Source: Lichtheimia corymbifera B2541 (lineage: Eukaryota > Mucoromycota > Mucoromycetes > Mucorales > Lichtheimiaceae). Taken from it: a stretch of 64,000 nucleotides of DNA. The position numbers and the translations under genes are program-made. Under the pieces are notes generated by a model that was not told where the DNA came from, did no database searches, and saw only the letters and a program-made list of their open reading frames with translations. Location of the stretch: assembly GCA_000697475.1 (NCBI GenBank), contig JNEU01000784.1, positions 62,001-126,000 on the forward strand, in the 5' to 3' direction. How positions within the stretch are numbered: the first letter of the stretch is position 1; each line of letters opens with the position of its first letter. This document shows positions 11,129 to 22,814 of this stretch, piece by piece.

Positions 11129-13445
11129 ATGAGAATCACTGCTGCCATCCTTGTTGCTGCTGTTTCACTGGCCTCGTCAGTACTCGCTCAAGACGGTACG
11201 CCAAACATCCCTGCTGGCGGTTCAGCCGGTGCCTCCTACTCTTGCGATCCAAACGCTTGTAAACTACCTGATTGTTTGTGTGCTTCCACCTCGCCCCCAA
11301 ATGGTCTCAAACCTGAGGATGTTCCTCAAGTGAGTAATTCACAGGATGATGATGATGATGGCTCACTTTGGGTTGCCATTATATACTCATCATCGCTTTT
11401 ATCCGTGGTACCATAGTTTGTCACCATCACTTTTGATGACTCCATTCAAGCCAAGCTTGTCGAGACAGCCCATGAATTGTTGAATGTCAAGCAAGTAGTC
11501 AAAAGAGTAGAGCAATTTGTTCCTGCACGATAGCTAACATGTATTCTCCTCTCATGCTCCCTTCCTATCACTCACACTCACTCCTTGATACCTCCGTATT
11601 TGTACGTGTGTGTTATCTGCACCTCCTTTTATCGCTGACAGGAATCCCAATGGATGTTCCGCAAAGGTAAATAAGTGGTGCTCTGTGTGTTACGCGTAAG
11701 TTCGGTAGTCTAATTCTCCTTCCCAGGGCTCGTGGTATGTCTCTATGGAGTATACCGACTTCTCGCTTGTTCAGCAGTGGTACGCCAATGGTCATGAAGT
11801 TGCAGAGTAAGTAGAATCGATGCTATGTTGAATACTGCAACATGAGCTAACATGATATTTTGTTCTACAGCCACACTTTCTCTCACGTTGGCACGTATCC
11901 AATATAATTCTGCAAAGCAACGAATGATTGTTATACTAACGTACGTCATCTTTTATTATTTGTCATGATCAATAGGCTCACCATCGTCGCAGTAAGTGCT
12001 CGTATTATTTTTCTCCTTAACAATGAGTCAATGTTAATCGATTGCTTTATAGAGAAATTGCTGCAGCTCGTGCCATGTTGCATGATTATGCCGGTATCCC
12101 CCTTGGAAAGATCCAAGGTTTCCGTGCCCCATTTTGTACGTTGCAAAACATCATTGACCATGATCACATGCCTTGGGCTGACATGAACTTTGCCACATTT
12201 TATAGTGAATTACACCGCCGAAACGTTAAACAACATTGCCCAACAAGGTTTCCTCTATGATTCCTCGGCTACCGCCACTGTGGATGACTGCTACTGGTAA
12301 ATCCATCATCGTATGATCTTTGTTTCTGATACCAGATGGCTAATTTTCGCTTGACATGATACAAACAGGCCCTACACTCTCGACAATGGCATGGCTAATG
12401 ATTGCTGGACCGGTATTTGTTCTGCCAATGTCAAGCTTCCAGGTATCGTATCGTGCTCAAACAGATGAAACAGGCGATGTCTTGAGTATTTTTAGGATTC
12501 TGACAATTTTATCTTTTTATAGGTGTGTGGGAAGTTCCCATGTACGCTGTTATGGATAATGCCAGCCAAGCACAATTGATGGATGTGTATCTTGCTGGAT
12601 CGGTGTCCGATGTCAAGCAATGGACCAGCACTAACTTTGACCGCCATTATAATGGTAACCGCCAACCATTCGGCATTTACGTCCATCCTAGTGAGTATCA
12701 TACGTTACATTTATATATATATTCGCTTTGCTAATTATGGATTCGTACAGCCCATCTTACCACTTTCCCTGGTCTTGAGGATCCCTCTGCTATTAAGCAA
12801 GGTGTTGTTGAAGTAATCAAGGAGATCACTTCTAAGCCTGATGTGTGGGTTGTTACCAATGCTCAGCTTTTGCAATGGGTAAGTGTATAGCTCATGGGTA
12901 TCCTTCTTGTTAACATGATATGGCTTTTATAGATGAAGAACCCAGTTCCCAAGAGCCAACTTGCGGATCAAGCTTACATGAAGTGCGAGTTGCCTAATAC
13001 AGGCAAAGAGATTTGCAATGGTCTTGAAAACATTACTGTTTCGGATGCTGGTGTTGTATCGTCGCCTTTGCTCAACATGTGTAATTTCAACACCACCAAC
13101 TGGGGCACGTGCTTCAATTGCCCTGGCAGCGCTCCTACACTTGAAAGTCCCACACCTAACGCCACCATCCAAACCAATGACCCCAAGTACCGCCACCCTG
13201 TGCCTGACAACTGTGACAGCATTTGGTGGGATCCTGTGGCGGGTGAATGCTTGTGCACTCAACAAAGCTGTGCCTACAAGGATACTGCTGTCCCTGTTGA
13301 CGCCAACAGCAAGAACCCTGACGGTAGTGACTCTAACAAGGATGGATCAAATAAGGATGGCGAGAGTGCTGCTATGACTTTGTCACCTGCTACATTCACA
13401 GCTGCTCTCATTTTCGTGGGTAGCATTGCCACTGGCTTGTTTTAA
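11129..13445 (+). CDS. Secreted chitin deacetylase (CE4 polysaccharide deacetylase), probably GPI-anchored
   Basis: Removes N-acetyl groups from chitin to make chitosan, a major wall polymer of Mucoromycota. The 19-residue signal peptide ends at ASSVLAQ. The NodB domain shows motif 1 TFDDS (11434-11448), motif 2 DHTFSH completed across an intron (11805/11871), motif 3 GFRAPF (12118 on) and the late FGIYVHP His motif (12670). Thus the Asp base, metal-binding Asp and both His are present. A Cys-rich C-terminal part (13000-13280) is followed by a Gly/Ser/Asn/Asp linker and a terminal hydrophobic segment ([16 protein letters not shown]), as in GPI-anchored Cda proteins. There are about nine exons. 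The weakest joins are around 11460-11740 and 11880-12050, where small exons ([15 protein letters not shown]) were placed by motif. Confidence 0.88.
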
Positions 13446-13835
13446 ATGTGTTAGTATCTCTCCCATGCATTCATCCTCTCGTATGTAAAAGTACCCAATC
13501 GCCCCCCTCCCCTTACCACCCAACTCTTGCATGGTCGTTTTCTTTTTCTTTGTTCTTTTTTTTTTGTTCTAGTCACACTTTTTAGTAACCGTTGTTCGCT
13601 ATAAACCGATTTATATATCACACATGCATCCTAATAATGGGATGATGCTTCATTTTAATGGTTAAACGGTATCAATGACTGTCATATAGAGGTGGTGGAT
13701 CATCATCTATGCTAAAGTAAGCAAGCGGGGGTTGAGAGGCGGGGTGGTTGGTTGGTTGGGGGGAGGGGAGGTTCAAGTCAAAGGGCCTCTTCGCAGAAAA
13801 AAAAGTTTTTTATTCCCGTTTTGACAACCGCGATC
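13446..13835. other. Intergenic, with G-rich GGTTGG tract
   Basis: 3' flank of the deacetylase with T-rich tracts (13540-13570), then a purine-rich segment. At 13741-13770 the + strand carries four or more G runs in a GGTTGG pattern followed by GGGGGGAGGGG, just upstream of the RPA43 start. Confidence 0.5.
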
Positions 13836-14789
13836 ATGGCCAAAGAGGACAAGAAGAGAAAGCACAAATCACAACACGACGATGACAGCAAAACGTCGAA
13901 GAAAAAGCATCGTTCCGAGAAAAAGTCGGCCACCCAAATCGTCAGCGTTTCTTCGCCTTCACCAGCACCAACAACAACTCCCAAATCAACCTCCTACAGT
14001 GCCTTTTCAGAAATCGTCGGCAAACTCTATGTGCACCTTGCACCCATGTGGGCTGGCAATGTTATGGAAGGTGTAACTGAGCAGTTGAATGCTTTCCTTA
14101 TGAAGTAAGCAGATATCTTGATATTTGACAGACGAGGGAAGAGAGCTTGAATTGACCTTGGATAACAATCACAGATACGTTCCTCAGTTGGATGGCATTG
14201 TTCTTGCACACAGTGATACTGAGCTTATTACGGAAAAGGGTCAAATCCGCAATGATTCACCATTCTGCCACTTTTTCATTCGTGTCAAGTTTTTGGTATG
14301 GAAGCCTAAAAAGGGAACCAAGCTTGGTAAGTAAAACCAGGATGGGTGATTCGATTAGAGAAGCTAATACTTGAATTAGTGGGTCGTATCAATTTACAAT
14401 CCCAGGATCATATTGGTCTTTTGATTTTCGGCACATTTAACGCATCAATCCCCAAGGCACGCATACCATCTGATACATATGAATGGCGATCGTCTGTGGA
14501 TTCATCGGAAGAACCAGTGACTAAGGATCAAGATGAAGATGACAATGAAGATGAGAATGAGGATATTCAACAAGATGCTGAACAACAACGAAGTCAATAT
14601 GGTGAATGGATCAACAAGTCTACGGGTGTACCTGTGGGTGGCGATGATGGCATCGTTGAATTCAATGTAGTCGAGTAAGTCTACAAAGGGTGTAGAGTAT
14701 TGGGATTCCCTTTTGGCTTATATATCTTTTCTTTTCATCATAGCATCATCGAAGCCAACGATATCCTTACTGTTGGAGGCTCCTTATAG
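13836..14789 (+). CDS. RPA43: DNA-directed RNA polymerase I subunit Rpa43
   Basis: Stalk subunit of Pol I (partner of Rpa14 in yeast), which docks initiation factor Rrn3. Four exons (13836-14104, 14175-14326, 14380-14674, 14744-14789) give a 253-residue protein. The N-terminus is Lys-rich with KKK clusters. The RPB7-N-like part ends LNAFLMK and joins YVPQLDGIVLAHSD across intron 1. The OB domain has DSPFCHFFIRVKFLVWKP and the family signature HIGLLIFGTFNASIP. An acidic insert (DEDDNEDENED) precedes the last strand (IIEANDILTVGG). Intron 1 must end at CACAG (14174): earlier acceptors run into stops. Confidence 0.88.
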
Positions 14790-15840
14790 AACATCTGTAC
14801 ATACTTAACAACACCACACACTGCACGCAATATACACTTAACATATTCTTTTTATCCGCTGTATCCCCGATGCAACAAAAAGGAACGAACGAGCACCATA
14901 ATAAAACACATCATATGGCATCTGCAGGTGGTTTCCCATACCCATTATGAGTATTGAATAGGCAACAAGGCTTTTATATTGACGTTGTGAGATTGGCTGG
15001 TATTAGGGCAGATCGTCTGAGTGGTTACTTTGATACGGCCATTGGCACCCGGATGACATGCCATTATAGCAATGTTCAAGATGTGTAGTAAATCGGGATA
15101 TTTTATGAGCAGGGAGTAGTGTCATCATTTGAAGGAAGAATGTGCGATGGCAACATACAACACGTGCTTTCACTGTGGCGAGAAAAAAGGTCTATGGATG
15201 TATGTACACATGACTGCCACGCTATTGACAGTCAAGGTAGGACACATGTTGTCTTTTGGTAGTTATAGACACGTTAGGTGGGAGGATAGCATCCATTTTT
15301 ATTCCCCCATGTACATTGCTCCTAACTTTGTTATCATTTTTACGGCAAATGTCTTCGTCTCAATAAATCTTGTATATTGCATTGAGCAAATATAGGATGG
15401 CTATTTCCCTATGGATGCCACCTCGGAATGTTTATTACTGAAGTAAAGAAAAAATGGTAGTAGGTGAGCGTAGGAGAATTTGAAAGGAGGTTTACAAGGA
15501 GAGAGAAGATGCACACGTTCAATCGGCGTTATTTGAGATCATGCAGTATGGATAGATGGGAGCGTGCGTGTGCTGTGGTAAGGTTTTGATATATTTTATG
15601 CATAGTATGTTGCAATACTTGTGTCACCTGTCTTGTGTAGTACAGAATGAAATAGGGTTTACACAAAGCCAATAAACGTTCGCCATTGAGGGACGAGCTT
15701 TTCCCGTGACGGTGTTCCAAGCCGCCCCCAAATTCCAAAAGGTATATAAAGGCCAAGGATTTTGATTGTTCATACATCACTTTTCTTTCTGTGTTTACCC
15801 TGAGTTGTTACTACTACCCATTGCTATTTTTCCTCACACT
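14790..15840. promoter_or_regulatory. Intergenic spacer with TATA box for the NELF-A-like gene
   Basis: About 1 kb without convincing coding sequence; ORFs at 15129-15395 and 15529-15780 lack motifs and intron logic. A TATATAAA element at 15743-15750 lies 91 nt before the next ATG, with a pyrimidine-rich leader between them. AATAAA-type signals occur near 14899 and 15361. Confidence 0.45.
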
Positions 15841-17769
15841 ATGATCCAAACCCTCCCCGGAAATGGAGCCACTGTATCATCATCGTCGTCTGGTGGCAGT
15901 AGTTGGAGCTCGGCAAAACTCGGTCATCTCTTGTCAACTGAGCTACTTCAAGATATACATGAAAACTTTGACGACATGGGCAAGGCAGCCAAGGTGGGCA
16001 TTCTCTTTGCTATGTTGTATGTCCGCAAGGGCGATATTATGCGTATGCAAAATGTCATGAGTAAGGTATGTTATTCTCCGCTTGTTTTAACGATCCTTTT
16101 CATGCTGGAACACAAAATCAAATGCACATGAGACAAGGAGAGAGTGAGAGTGAGAGAGTGAGAGTGCGAGAGAGACCAAATCATCATGACATTTTTTTAC
16201 TCCTTCCACCAAGAAGATGAATATGATAAACAAAAGTCATTGTGGGAAGTGGAAAGTGTCATGTGTTACGTGCATGTGTGTATTGCGTGGTGTGGATGTG
16301 ATTGGCAGTTATCATTCAAGCAGGTCATGAAGAATCCACTTGGCACATTCGGTAGCTTTCTTTTTCTTTCCTGTAGCAGGAACAATGATTCTCATCATTT
16401 ACCTGCCCCAGACACGCATGAAAAATAAAGTTGACCTCCACTCCAAAAGGATAAAGGACAGTTTGTGTTGCTGTGGATCATAAAGTATATTGGTTACCGT
16501 GTATATGTGCACGCATATATGTGGTTGGGTGAGTGAGTGAGTGAGTAAGGATGAGTGAGTGAGTGAGGCATGTGCTTGTCTGTGTGTGCGTGTGTGTATA
16601 TATGTGTTCCATTTATTCCCTTTTTTTTTTCTTCTTACTCTATTTGGATCTATTTTGTTTAACACGCTCTTTTATCTTTTGCACTGTAGATTTATGCAGC
16701 TGCTGAAAACGACGATCACGAATGGATCCAAGTCACTTCTCGAATCCTCAAGAATGCTCTCACTGAACGACGACTCAACACTCGTGTGGAGCAATGGTCC
16801 CCTTCATTTGGTGATGTCGTCGACAAGATTGAAGGTGCTGGTAAGTTGTTGGCTAGTATACTACTATTTCAAGCGTGTCTCATTGTCCCCCTTGTTCATT
16901 CATAGTCAAGCAAGATGGTATCAGCTTCCATCCCACTGAATACGCATTATTGACCAAAGAAGCCCAACCTGAATGTCCTTATGCATCCAAGGTGTATCGT
17001 TCTGACGAGCCTACCCATGACCAGCACTTTAAGCTCAATTCAACTGCTATGGACAAGTCAAATGCCGATCGACAACAGCTTTTCCAAGAGCTTCTCAAGA
17101 AGAATGATGCAAATGCTCGTCGTTCAATGTCTCCACCTACTAAAATGGGTCGTCCTGGTGTGGTGGGTCCGAATGGTCCTCTTCAAGGTCGTCCTCGTCC
17201 ACCTCCAGCTACTGGCATGTTCCGTCGTTATCCAAATGCTGCACAACCACCTTCTTCTCAAATGGCTCCCAAACCTGCTGCAAAATCACTCTTCATTCCT
17301 AGCCGAGCAAGAAAACCATCATTGGGATCAGCATCAAACTTTACAAAGATGCCACAGGGTATGCCTAATCGTCCACCACTACCATCACCATCTGCAGACT
17401 CTACACCAAAAGGATTCCTTCGTCAATCTCGGGTTCAAATGATCGACTTTAACGAGAACACAACTTTGGAAAAGAGCAATGCTGAAGAAATCAATGCCGC
17501 CAAAGAACGTAAGTATGCTTGGAAAGGGGAAACATGAAGTTTAGGATGGTATCTAATAGGGTTGTCTTTTAGAATTACAAGCTGAGAAGGAAGCTAAAAA
17601 GGAGATGGCTGCTGAAAAACGACGTCTGGATAAGGATCGAAAGAGACGAGAAGCTGAAGAAGATCGTCAACGTGCACGTGAAGAAAAATTATCAGCTATT
17701 CCTGCTACCGGTGGTGATCCCAAACGACAACGCCGGACTCAACCAAACAGTCCACAAATCAACACATGA
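15841..17769 (+). CDS. NELF-A-like protein (HDAg domain), transcription elongation
   Basis: Exons 15841-16065, 16690-16840, 16906-17508 and 17573-17769 give 391 residues. Three separate blocks fall in the same order as in animal NELF-A: an N-terminal helical HDAg-type region (STELLQDIHENFDDMGKAAK to ILKNALTERRL), a middle block (YALLTKEAQP, HFKLNSTAMDKSNADRQQL) and a later motif FLRQSRVQMIDFNE followed by a long charged helix (KEAKKEMAAEKRRLDKDRKR). The region between is Pro-rich and disordered. NELF pauses RNA polymerase II near promoters in animals and is absent from baker's and fission yeast. The C-terminal segment of animal NELF-A is missing. Intron 1 is 624 nt, the longest I found. Assignment rests on by-eye similarity, so function in pausing is inference. 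Confidence 0.7.
16126..16600. repeat. Microsatellites inside NELF-A-like intron 1
   Basis: Two simple-repeat blocks lie in the long intron: GAGAGTGA-type repeats at about 16135-16172 and (GAGT)n at about 16526-16566, the latter followed by a GT-rich run (16570-16600). They plausibly account for part of its unusual length. Confidence 0.7.
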
Positions 17770-18115
17770 ACCAACTCCCACACCACTCCCTCCTCTTCGC
17801 TCTGTAAAGAATCAACACATACACGCATATATGACTAGGTCTTTATCTTACAGTCCCCCCCCTTGCATCATATCCTGCTTTCTTTGTACATATTTTATTC
17901 TTAGCTCATCACACAACATTGTATCCTTATAACTTTGCTATTCTTCCATACGCGTGTTCAACATTAAAAATCTCTCATTGCTATCTTTCCTGTCGTTCAC
18001 CTTAAAAATACTGTATCATGGCAACAAAAAGCCTTTATTATGCATCCGACTACTGAAATTTCATTTTGATGTGCAGACAAGGTTTTGTGATCCCTGCCAC
18101 CACGAAAAGCCCGCC
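17770..18115. other. Intergenic, NELF-A-like to Kti13-like
   Basis: CA- and T-rich spacer. An open frame continues upstream of 18116 but has no ATG before it and reads as non-coding leader. Nothing else seen. Confidence 0.4.
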
Positions 18116-19168
18116 ATGACTATTCTTTACGCGTTCGGTTCCAATGGCAACGGTCAACTTGGTGTAGGCCACACTGACGACATTAACACGCCAACGCCAT
18201 GCATCGGTATCCCAGACACTGAAACGATCGTCAAGGTGGTGGGTGGCGGCAATCATACGGCTGTTTTGACACAAACCGGACGAGTGTTCCTTGCTGGACA
18301 ATGGCATACCAGTAACGACATGACAACAACAACCTTTATCGAACCCGAATGTGTACAAGGACGACAATGGCAAGACGTTGCTTGTGGTTGGTCATTCACA
18401 ATCCTCATTGAGCGAGAGAGTGGGCTTGCATATGGCTTTGGAACAGCACGCTCGGGTGAACTGGGTTCCATGACAAAAGATCCAGGGCTGGTAGCTATCG
18501 ATACTGTACCACCCTTGGCGATGGTCGATTGTGGATGGCGGCATGTAGTAGGCCTCGGTCGAGATGATGGATGTGTCTACGGTTGGGGATGGGATCGACA
18601 CGGCCAACTATTGAAGCGTATCAACGTCAAACCACATATCCAGCAGCCCAATGCATTATTGTCAGCTAATAGCACACCATCCAAGATCCGACAAATAGCA
18701 TGTGGTCATTTATTTACGGCTTTGTTGACAGAAGATGGCACAGTTTACGGATTCGGGTCCAACAAGTATGCGCAACTTGGAGATATCGAACAACAACATC
18801 AGGGTGATGACTTGATAAAGATCGATAAAGGCGTTTCATTCATATCTACGGGATGGCACCACATTGCTATGGCAAAACCAGATAGTGATGGTCATGGCTT
18901 GGTATCGATTCACAACAAAGGACGTAACGATCATGGACAAATGGCAGGGCAAGATCATTCTATGCAAGTGGATCATTTCGTGTGTGGCTCGGAGCACATG
19001 TTGGCACTCAAGCAAGGCAAGGTGTTCGCATGGGGATGGAACGAACATGGAAATTGTACATCCACCCAAGAAGATGTTTTACAACCTATCGAGGTTCAAC
19101 TCCCAAAGCAAGGCACAGTGACTATTATTGGTGCTGGATGTGCTACTTCATGGATAGGATTAGCATAA
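18116..19168 (+). CDS. RCC1-repeat protein, Kti13/Ats1-like
   Basis: Intronless, 350 residues, built almost entirely of RCC1 beta-propeller repeats: YAFGSNGNGQLGVGHTDDI at the very N-terminus, then YGFGTARSGELG, YGWGWDRHGQL, YGFGSNKYAQLGD and FAWGWNEHGNC. Size, opening sequence and absence of other domains match yeast Ats1/Kti13, which works with Kti11/Dph3 in diphthamide synthesis and Elongator-dependent tRNA wobble-uridine modification. Other small RCC1 proteins are not excluded. ATG 18116 is chosen because repeat 1 starts two residues later. The stop lies 15 nt from the stop of the convergent SAPS gene. Confidence 0.75.
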   Translation: MTILYAFGSNGNGQLGVGHTDDINTPTPCIGIPDTETIVKVVGGGNHTAVLTQTGRVFLAGQWHTSNDMTTTTFIEPECVQGRQWQDVACGWSFTILIERESGLAYGFGTARSGELGSMTKDPGLVAIDTVPPLAMVDCGWRHVVGLGRDDGCVYGWGWDRHGQLLKRINVKPHIQQPNALLSANSTPSKIRQIACGHLFTALLTEDGTVYGFGSNKYAQLGDIEQQHQGDDLIKIDKGVSFISTGWHHIAMAKPDSDGHGLVSIHNKGRNDHGQMAGQDHSMQVDHFVCGSEHMLALKQGKVFAWGWNEHGNCTSTQEDVLQPIEVQLPKQGTVTIIGAGCATSWIGLA

Positions 19169-19183
19169 TGAAATTATGTACAT

Positions 19184-21932
19184 TTATTCTGCATCAAATA
19201 CAACACTAGTTGGTTTTTTCTTTTTCTTCTTTTTCTTTTTGGTTTCTGATGATGGCTCTTCAGGTGTCAAACTTTCAAAAAACAGACCAGCTGGGAATGA
19301 TCCGTTACTAGTAGTGGTGTTGTGGTGGAGGTGGTTGGATGGAGATGTAGGTCGAGAATCACCGCTTTCAGAAGAATAGCAGCTGTCACCGGATAAAGAG
19401 TTTCTTCGAGACTGGTAGTTGCTCTGAAGCTCACCTCCATCATGACGTGCTGAATGATCAAAACCTAAACAATAGGCGTCTATCCACTATTATTTAGCAT
19501 TCACATCCTCGTATGGTTGATCCAAGAATACTTACAATCACTTCCCAAGTCAATCCCCGAAGATGTAGCATCATCCATCGGTTCAGGTTCCCCAGCACCC
19601 ATCAACGGTAGTGTTGCAGCATTATATGACGTATACATGAGCGAGAATCGTAGCGGAGGTGTTGGTCCAAGATGAGGAGCTGGTCGTGCACATGTATCAA
19701 GCTTCCATGCGTATTTGGTTTCAGTCTGTGCAAGCGTATCGGATCTGTATAGGCAATTACATTAAAATGAGCTCTTCTTGTGTGTATAAACTCTGATAAC
19801 GATCCATACCTTAACGTCGGTAAGAATTCTTTATATTGCTCGTGTGAGGTCATAATACCATGGACCATGCCAGAAGGATCCGCATCCGATTTAAGCCTGA
19901 GATGATTCAGTATCAGCAGAACAAACCCTCGGGATTCTATGTATGGAATATCATTATTATTACTTGCTATATAATGAGATGTGTCAGCCATTTACCTGAT
20001 GCCTTGTCTTTGCTGTAAGATTGGATCATGCGGGTAATTAGATCATGCTCTTGCAAGATGGTCGATAAGATTGGTTCATAGTTGGTGGACAATAGTAAAT
20101 AGAATATCTTGTAGAACATAGTATGGTAAATGCTGCTTGTTCTATATCCACATGCGTTAGCTTTTGTTTTGCAAAACGCCATTCCCCTTTTTGTGATAGC
20201 TTACGTCTTTTCAAAGAATAAATCAATATACAGTTTCCAGAATGCATCAGGTACGGAATCCAGTGTCGACTCCTTGTCGCTAGCATCAGATAAAGTCGAG
20301 TAGATAATATCCAGGATTGCCATATGCGATAAAGTAAGCGGATGACTGCTATCCAACGTAGTATGAGTATTGGATCTTTGATAAGCACTATGCGCATACC
20401 TTGGTTGGGAATCGTAATCCTCGAGGATTATATTGCACAATGCAGGGATATGATCAGTTAAAAGCTCTCGCACACGATGACATATGCTGTACAATGGTCC
20501 TTGTATAGGTTGCGCTGTGCTGGATGCTCTGGTTGGTGGGGAACCACTATGCCATGACTTTTAATATCCTATACAACGTATGATCTTTTCCCCAATCCTC
20601 TTACCTGGTTGCAAGACTCTTTAGCATGTTGATTGTGTGTTGCCGGCTTCTAGAAGGTGCTTGATCTTTGATAAACTAAAAAGTACGTGTTAACATCTAC
20701 ATTGGATATCCAAGCAACCCAATCACCACCACCCCCACTTTACCTTGACCAAGAAGCTCACAATATCAGCCCCCGCATCTTCCATAAGCTCATTGAATAA
20801 AGGTGCTGATCCATCCATTTGAGATGCCTCTTCCACAATCCTCAAAAACAAGTCCTTGGCGGCGTTCGAGAAGTCAGGGTGATCTTTATAAATGATAACG
20901 TGTCAATCAAATATACTTTTGGACAAATGGTCTTTTGATACATACCAGCCAGCTGAATCGCATCCAAGAACCATTGAAGGAAACCATGGCTACTCAGCAT
21001 TTCCAAACTGCTTTGTCGCTTTGTTCGTGATTCCTCGTTGTTGTCATAAACGAATAGGAGACTGAGAATGGAGTCGGTGATGGGACCATGAGCCAGATAC
21101 GGCATTAATATGTCGAAAAACTTGGAAGCATCACCATCGAGGATCATGTAATTCATCATATCGCAAGGGTGCCTTCGAACCATGTGCTGGAATATTTTGC
21201 CAAAGTGGTTCAGGTTTCCATCCGAATTGGGCGATAACACGTCGAGGAGGTGAGTGACTAGAAGAGAAGATTCACGTCAATGTTTCAGTTTCATCCATGC
21301 ATATCGAATGTCGTCTCTTTTACCGATTGTTTGGAAACAAGAATCCTGTACCCAATAATGATTAGCGCTTGTACCACACAACAATTCCATGGCGTGATAA
21401 GAGCGCTTGGTCGCTTCGAAATCATCGGTGTCACGTTTATAGCCAGCATAGTTGATACGATCTGATAATGATGGTGATGACGATGATGCCGAGTCTTGCT
21501 CTTCCTCGAGACGTGAAATATGTGACATGAATATATCCATTACACCTACACATCCCATATTTAGATGATATTCAAAGGGAGGATGAGTAATGACGAACCT
21601 TCATGCAACAAGACACTAACAATCTTGATATCCATGCGTGGCGATGATAGTTGCAGTAATTTTCTCACCAATGCCTCCGACGTGGCCTTGTACCCGGGAT
21701 CTGAAGCCGGTCGTTTGCCCGATTTCTTTTCGCCATCTGAGGATTCGGATTCATTCGAGTTGGGTGAAGAAGGTGAGTCGCTGGTGGTGCCGTTCACGTC
21801 GTTGGAAGTTTGACCAGTCGATAGAGAAGAAGACGTGTCTTTGGAACCAGTGTCTACCCTGGCTTCAGTAGTTGAGTCATTGTATCGATCGGGCGATGAG
21901 ACATTGTCCACCGCTGCATTGTCGGATGACAT
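19184..21932 (-). CDS. SAPS-family phosphatase-associated protein (Sit4/PP6 regulatory subunit-like)
   Basis: Multi-exon gene for a long alpha-helical protein. The order is: acidic Ser/Asp-rich start (MSSDNAAVDN), helices with ATSEALVRKLLQLSS, a repeat-like region with NHFGKIFQHMVRRHP, FFDILMPYLAHGPITDSIL, FLQWFLDAI and FSNAAKDLFLRIVEEASQMD, then FYKIFYLLLSTNYEP, EQYKEFLPTLR, a Ser/Asn-rich tail and a Lys9 run close to the C-terminus. This helical pattern resembles the SAPS domain of yeast Sap155/185/190 and human PP6R, including the segment on phosphatase-bound self-repeat helices, but individual signature residues are diverged. SAPS proteins direct Sit4/PP6 phosphatase, for example in cell-cycle and Elongator control. 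Start ATG at 21932-21930; stop at 19186-19184. Exon borders in the middle are approximate. Confidence 0.62.
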
Positions 21933-22814
21933 GGAAGAGAGTAGGGGAGATACTGGGAAAAGAAAAAAAAGATAAGGAAAGGGTACAAGAAGCTATCGGC
22001 TGGCTCGACTTTTTTTTTTTTTGTGCTGCACCCTCGCTGATCATCATCCTCCGCAGAGTCACACAAAGACAACACCACCCATTCACTTTTTATCCTTGGT
22101 TACCGTTTTATTTCAAGAAGGCTATATGATTTGCTGCTATTGCATAGTAAAGACATCATAGTTACAGTATCTCCAACCTAGTTGTTCCAATTGACCCATT
22201 ATCATGCTATCAAAACCATCAACAAAGAACAATATACAATATCTGCCTTCTTATTACCGAAGACTACGTATGTACTTGATTGTTGTTGACGTTGCTTAAA
22301 ATTGCATAATCGCATCCTTTTTCATGTGACAATTCAGGATGAATCATCAGCTCATGATATTAGAAAATGTTTACATATAGAATGCAATAAGGTGTTCAAT
22401 GGTGCTCAGCATTGCTTTTTGCATCGGGAAATGGGAAATCTATTTACATCAAAGCCGAGATATTAGTTTCAAAATCACGTGATAGTTCATCGAAGAGGTA
22501 CTTGATATATCTCTTTCTAACACACCTCAACGACCAAGGCCACACCTTTACAAGGGATCAATTGATCCGTTATTCTTCAAATCACAAGGAAGACAGCATC
22601 ATTCTCTTATCGCTAGCATGCAAAAGGATAGCATTTCAAGATGACCAGTGATATTGTTATGCTCTTTATTGACATATCATTGATAGGTAGTAGTAGTAGC
22701 AATGGATACAAAACACGTGGTATGTAGTAATGTCATCATGTGGCAAATGTATCGGGCAACCGAAAAGAGGGGTGATCGAAAAGACAGCGTTCTTTGACGT
22801 TTATCACCTATTAA
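21933..22814. other. Intergenic, divergent promoters
   Basis: Spacer between SAPS (leftward) and Ste14 (rightward). A T11-12 run sits near 22010-22021 and poly-A/G near 21957-21985. A weak ORF (22412-22651) has no motif. A short TAG-triplet repeat lies near 22688-22700. Confidence 0.4.
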
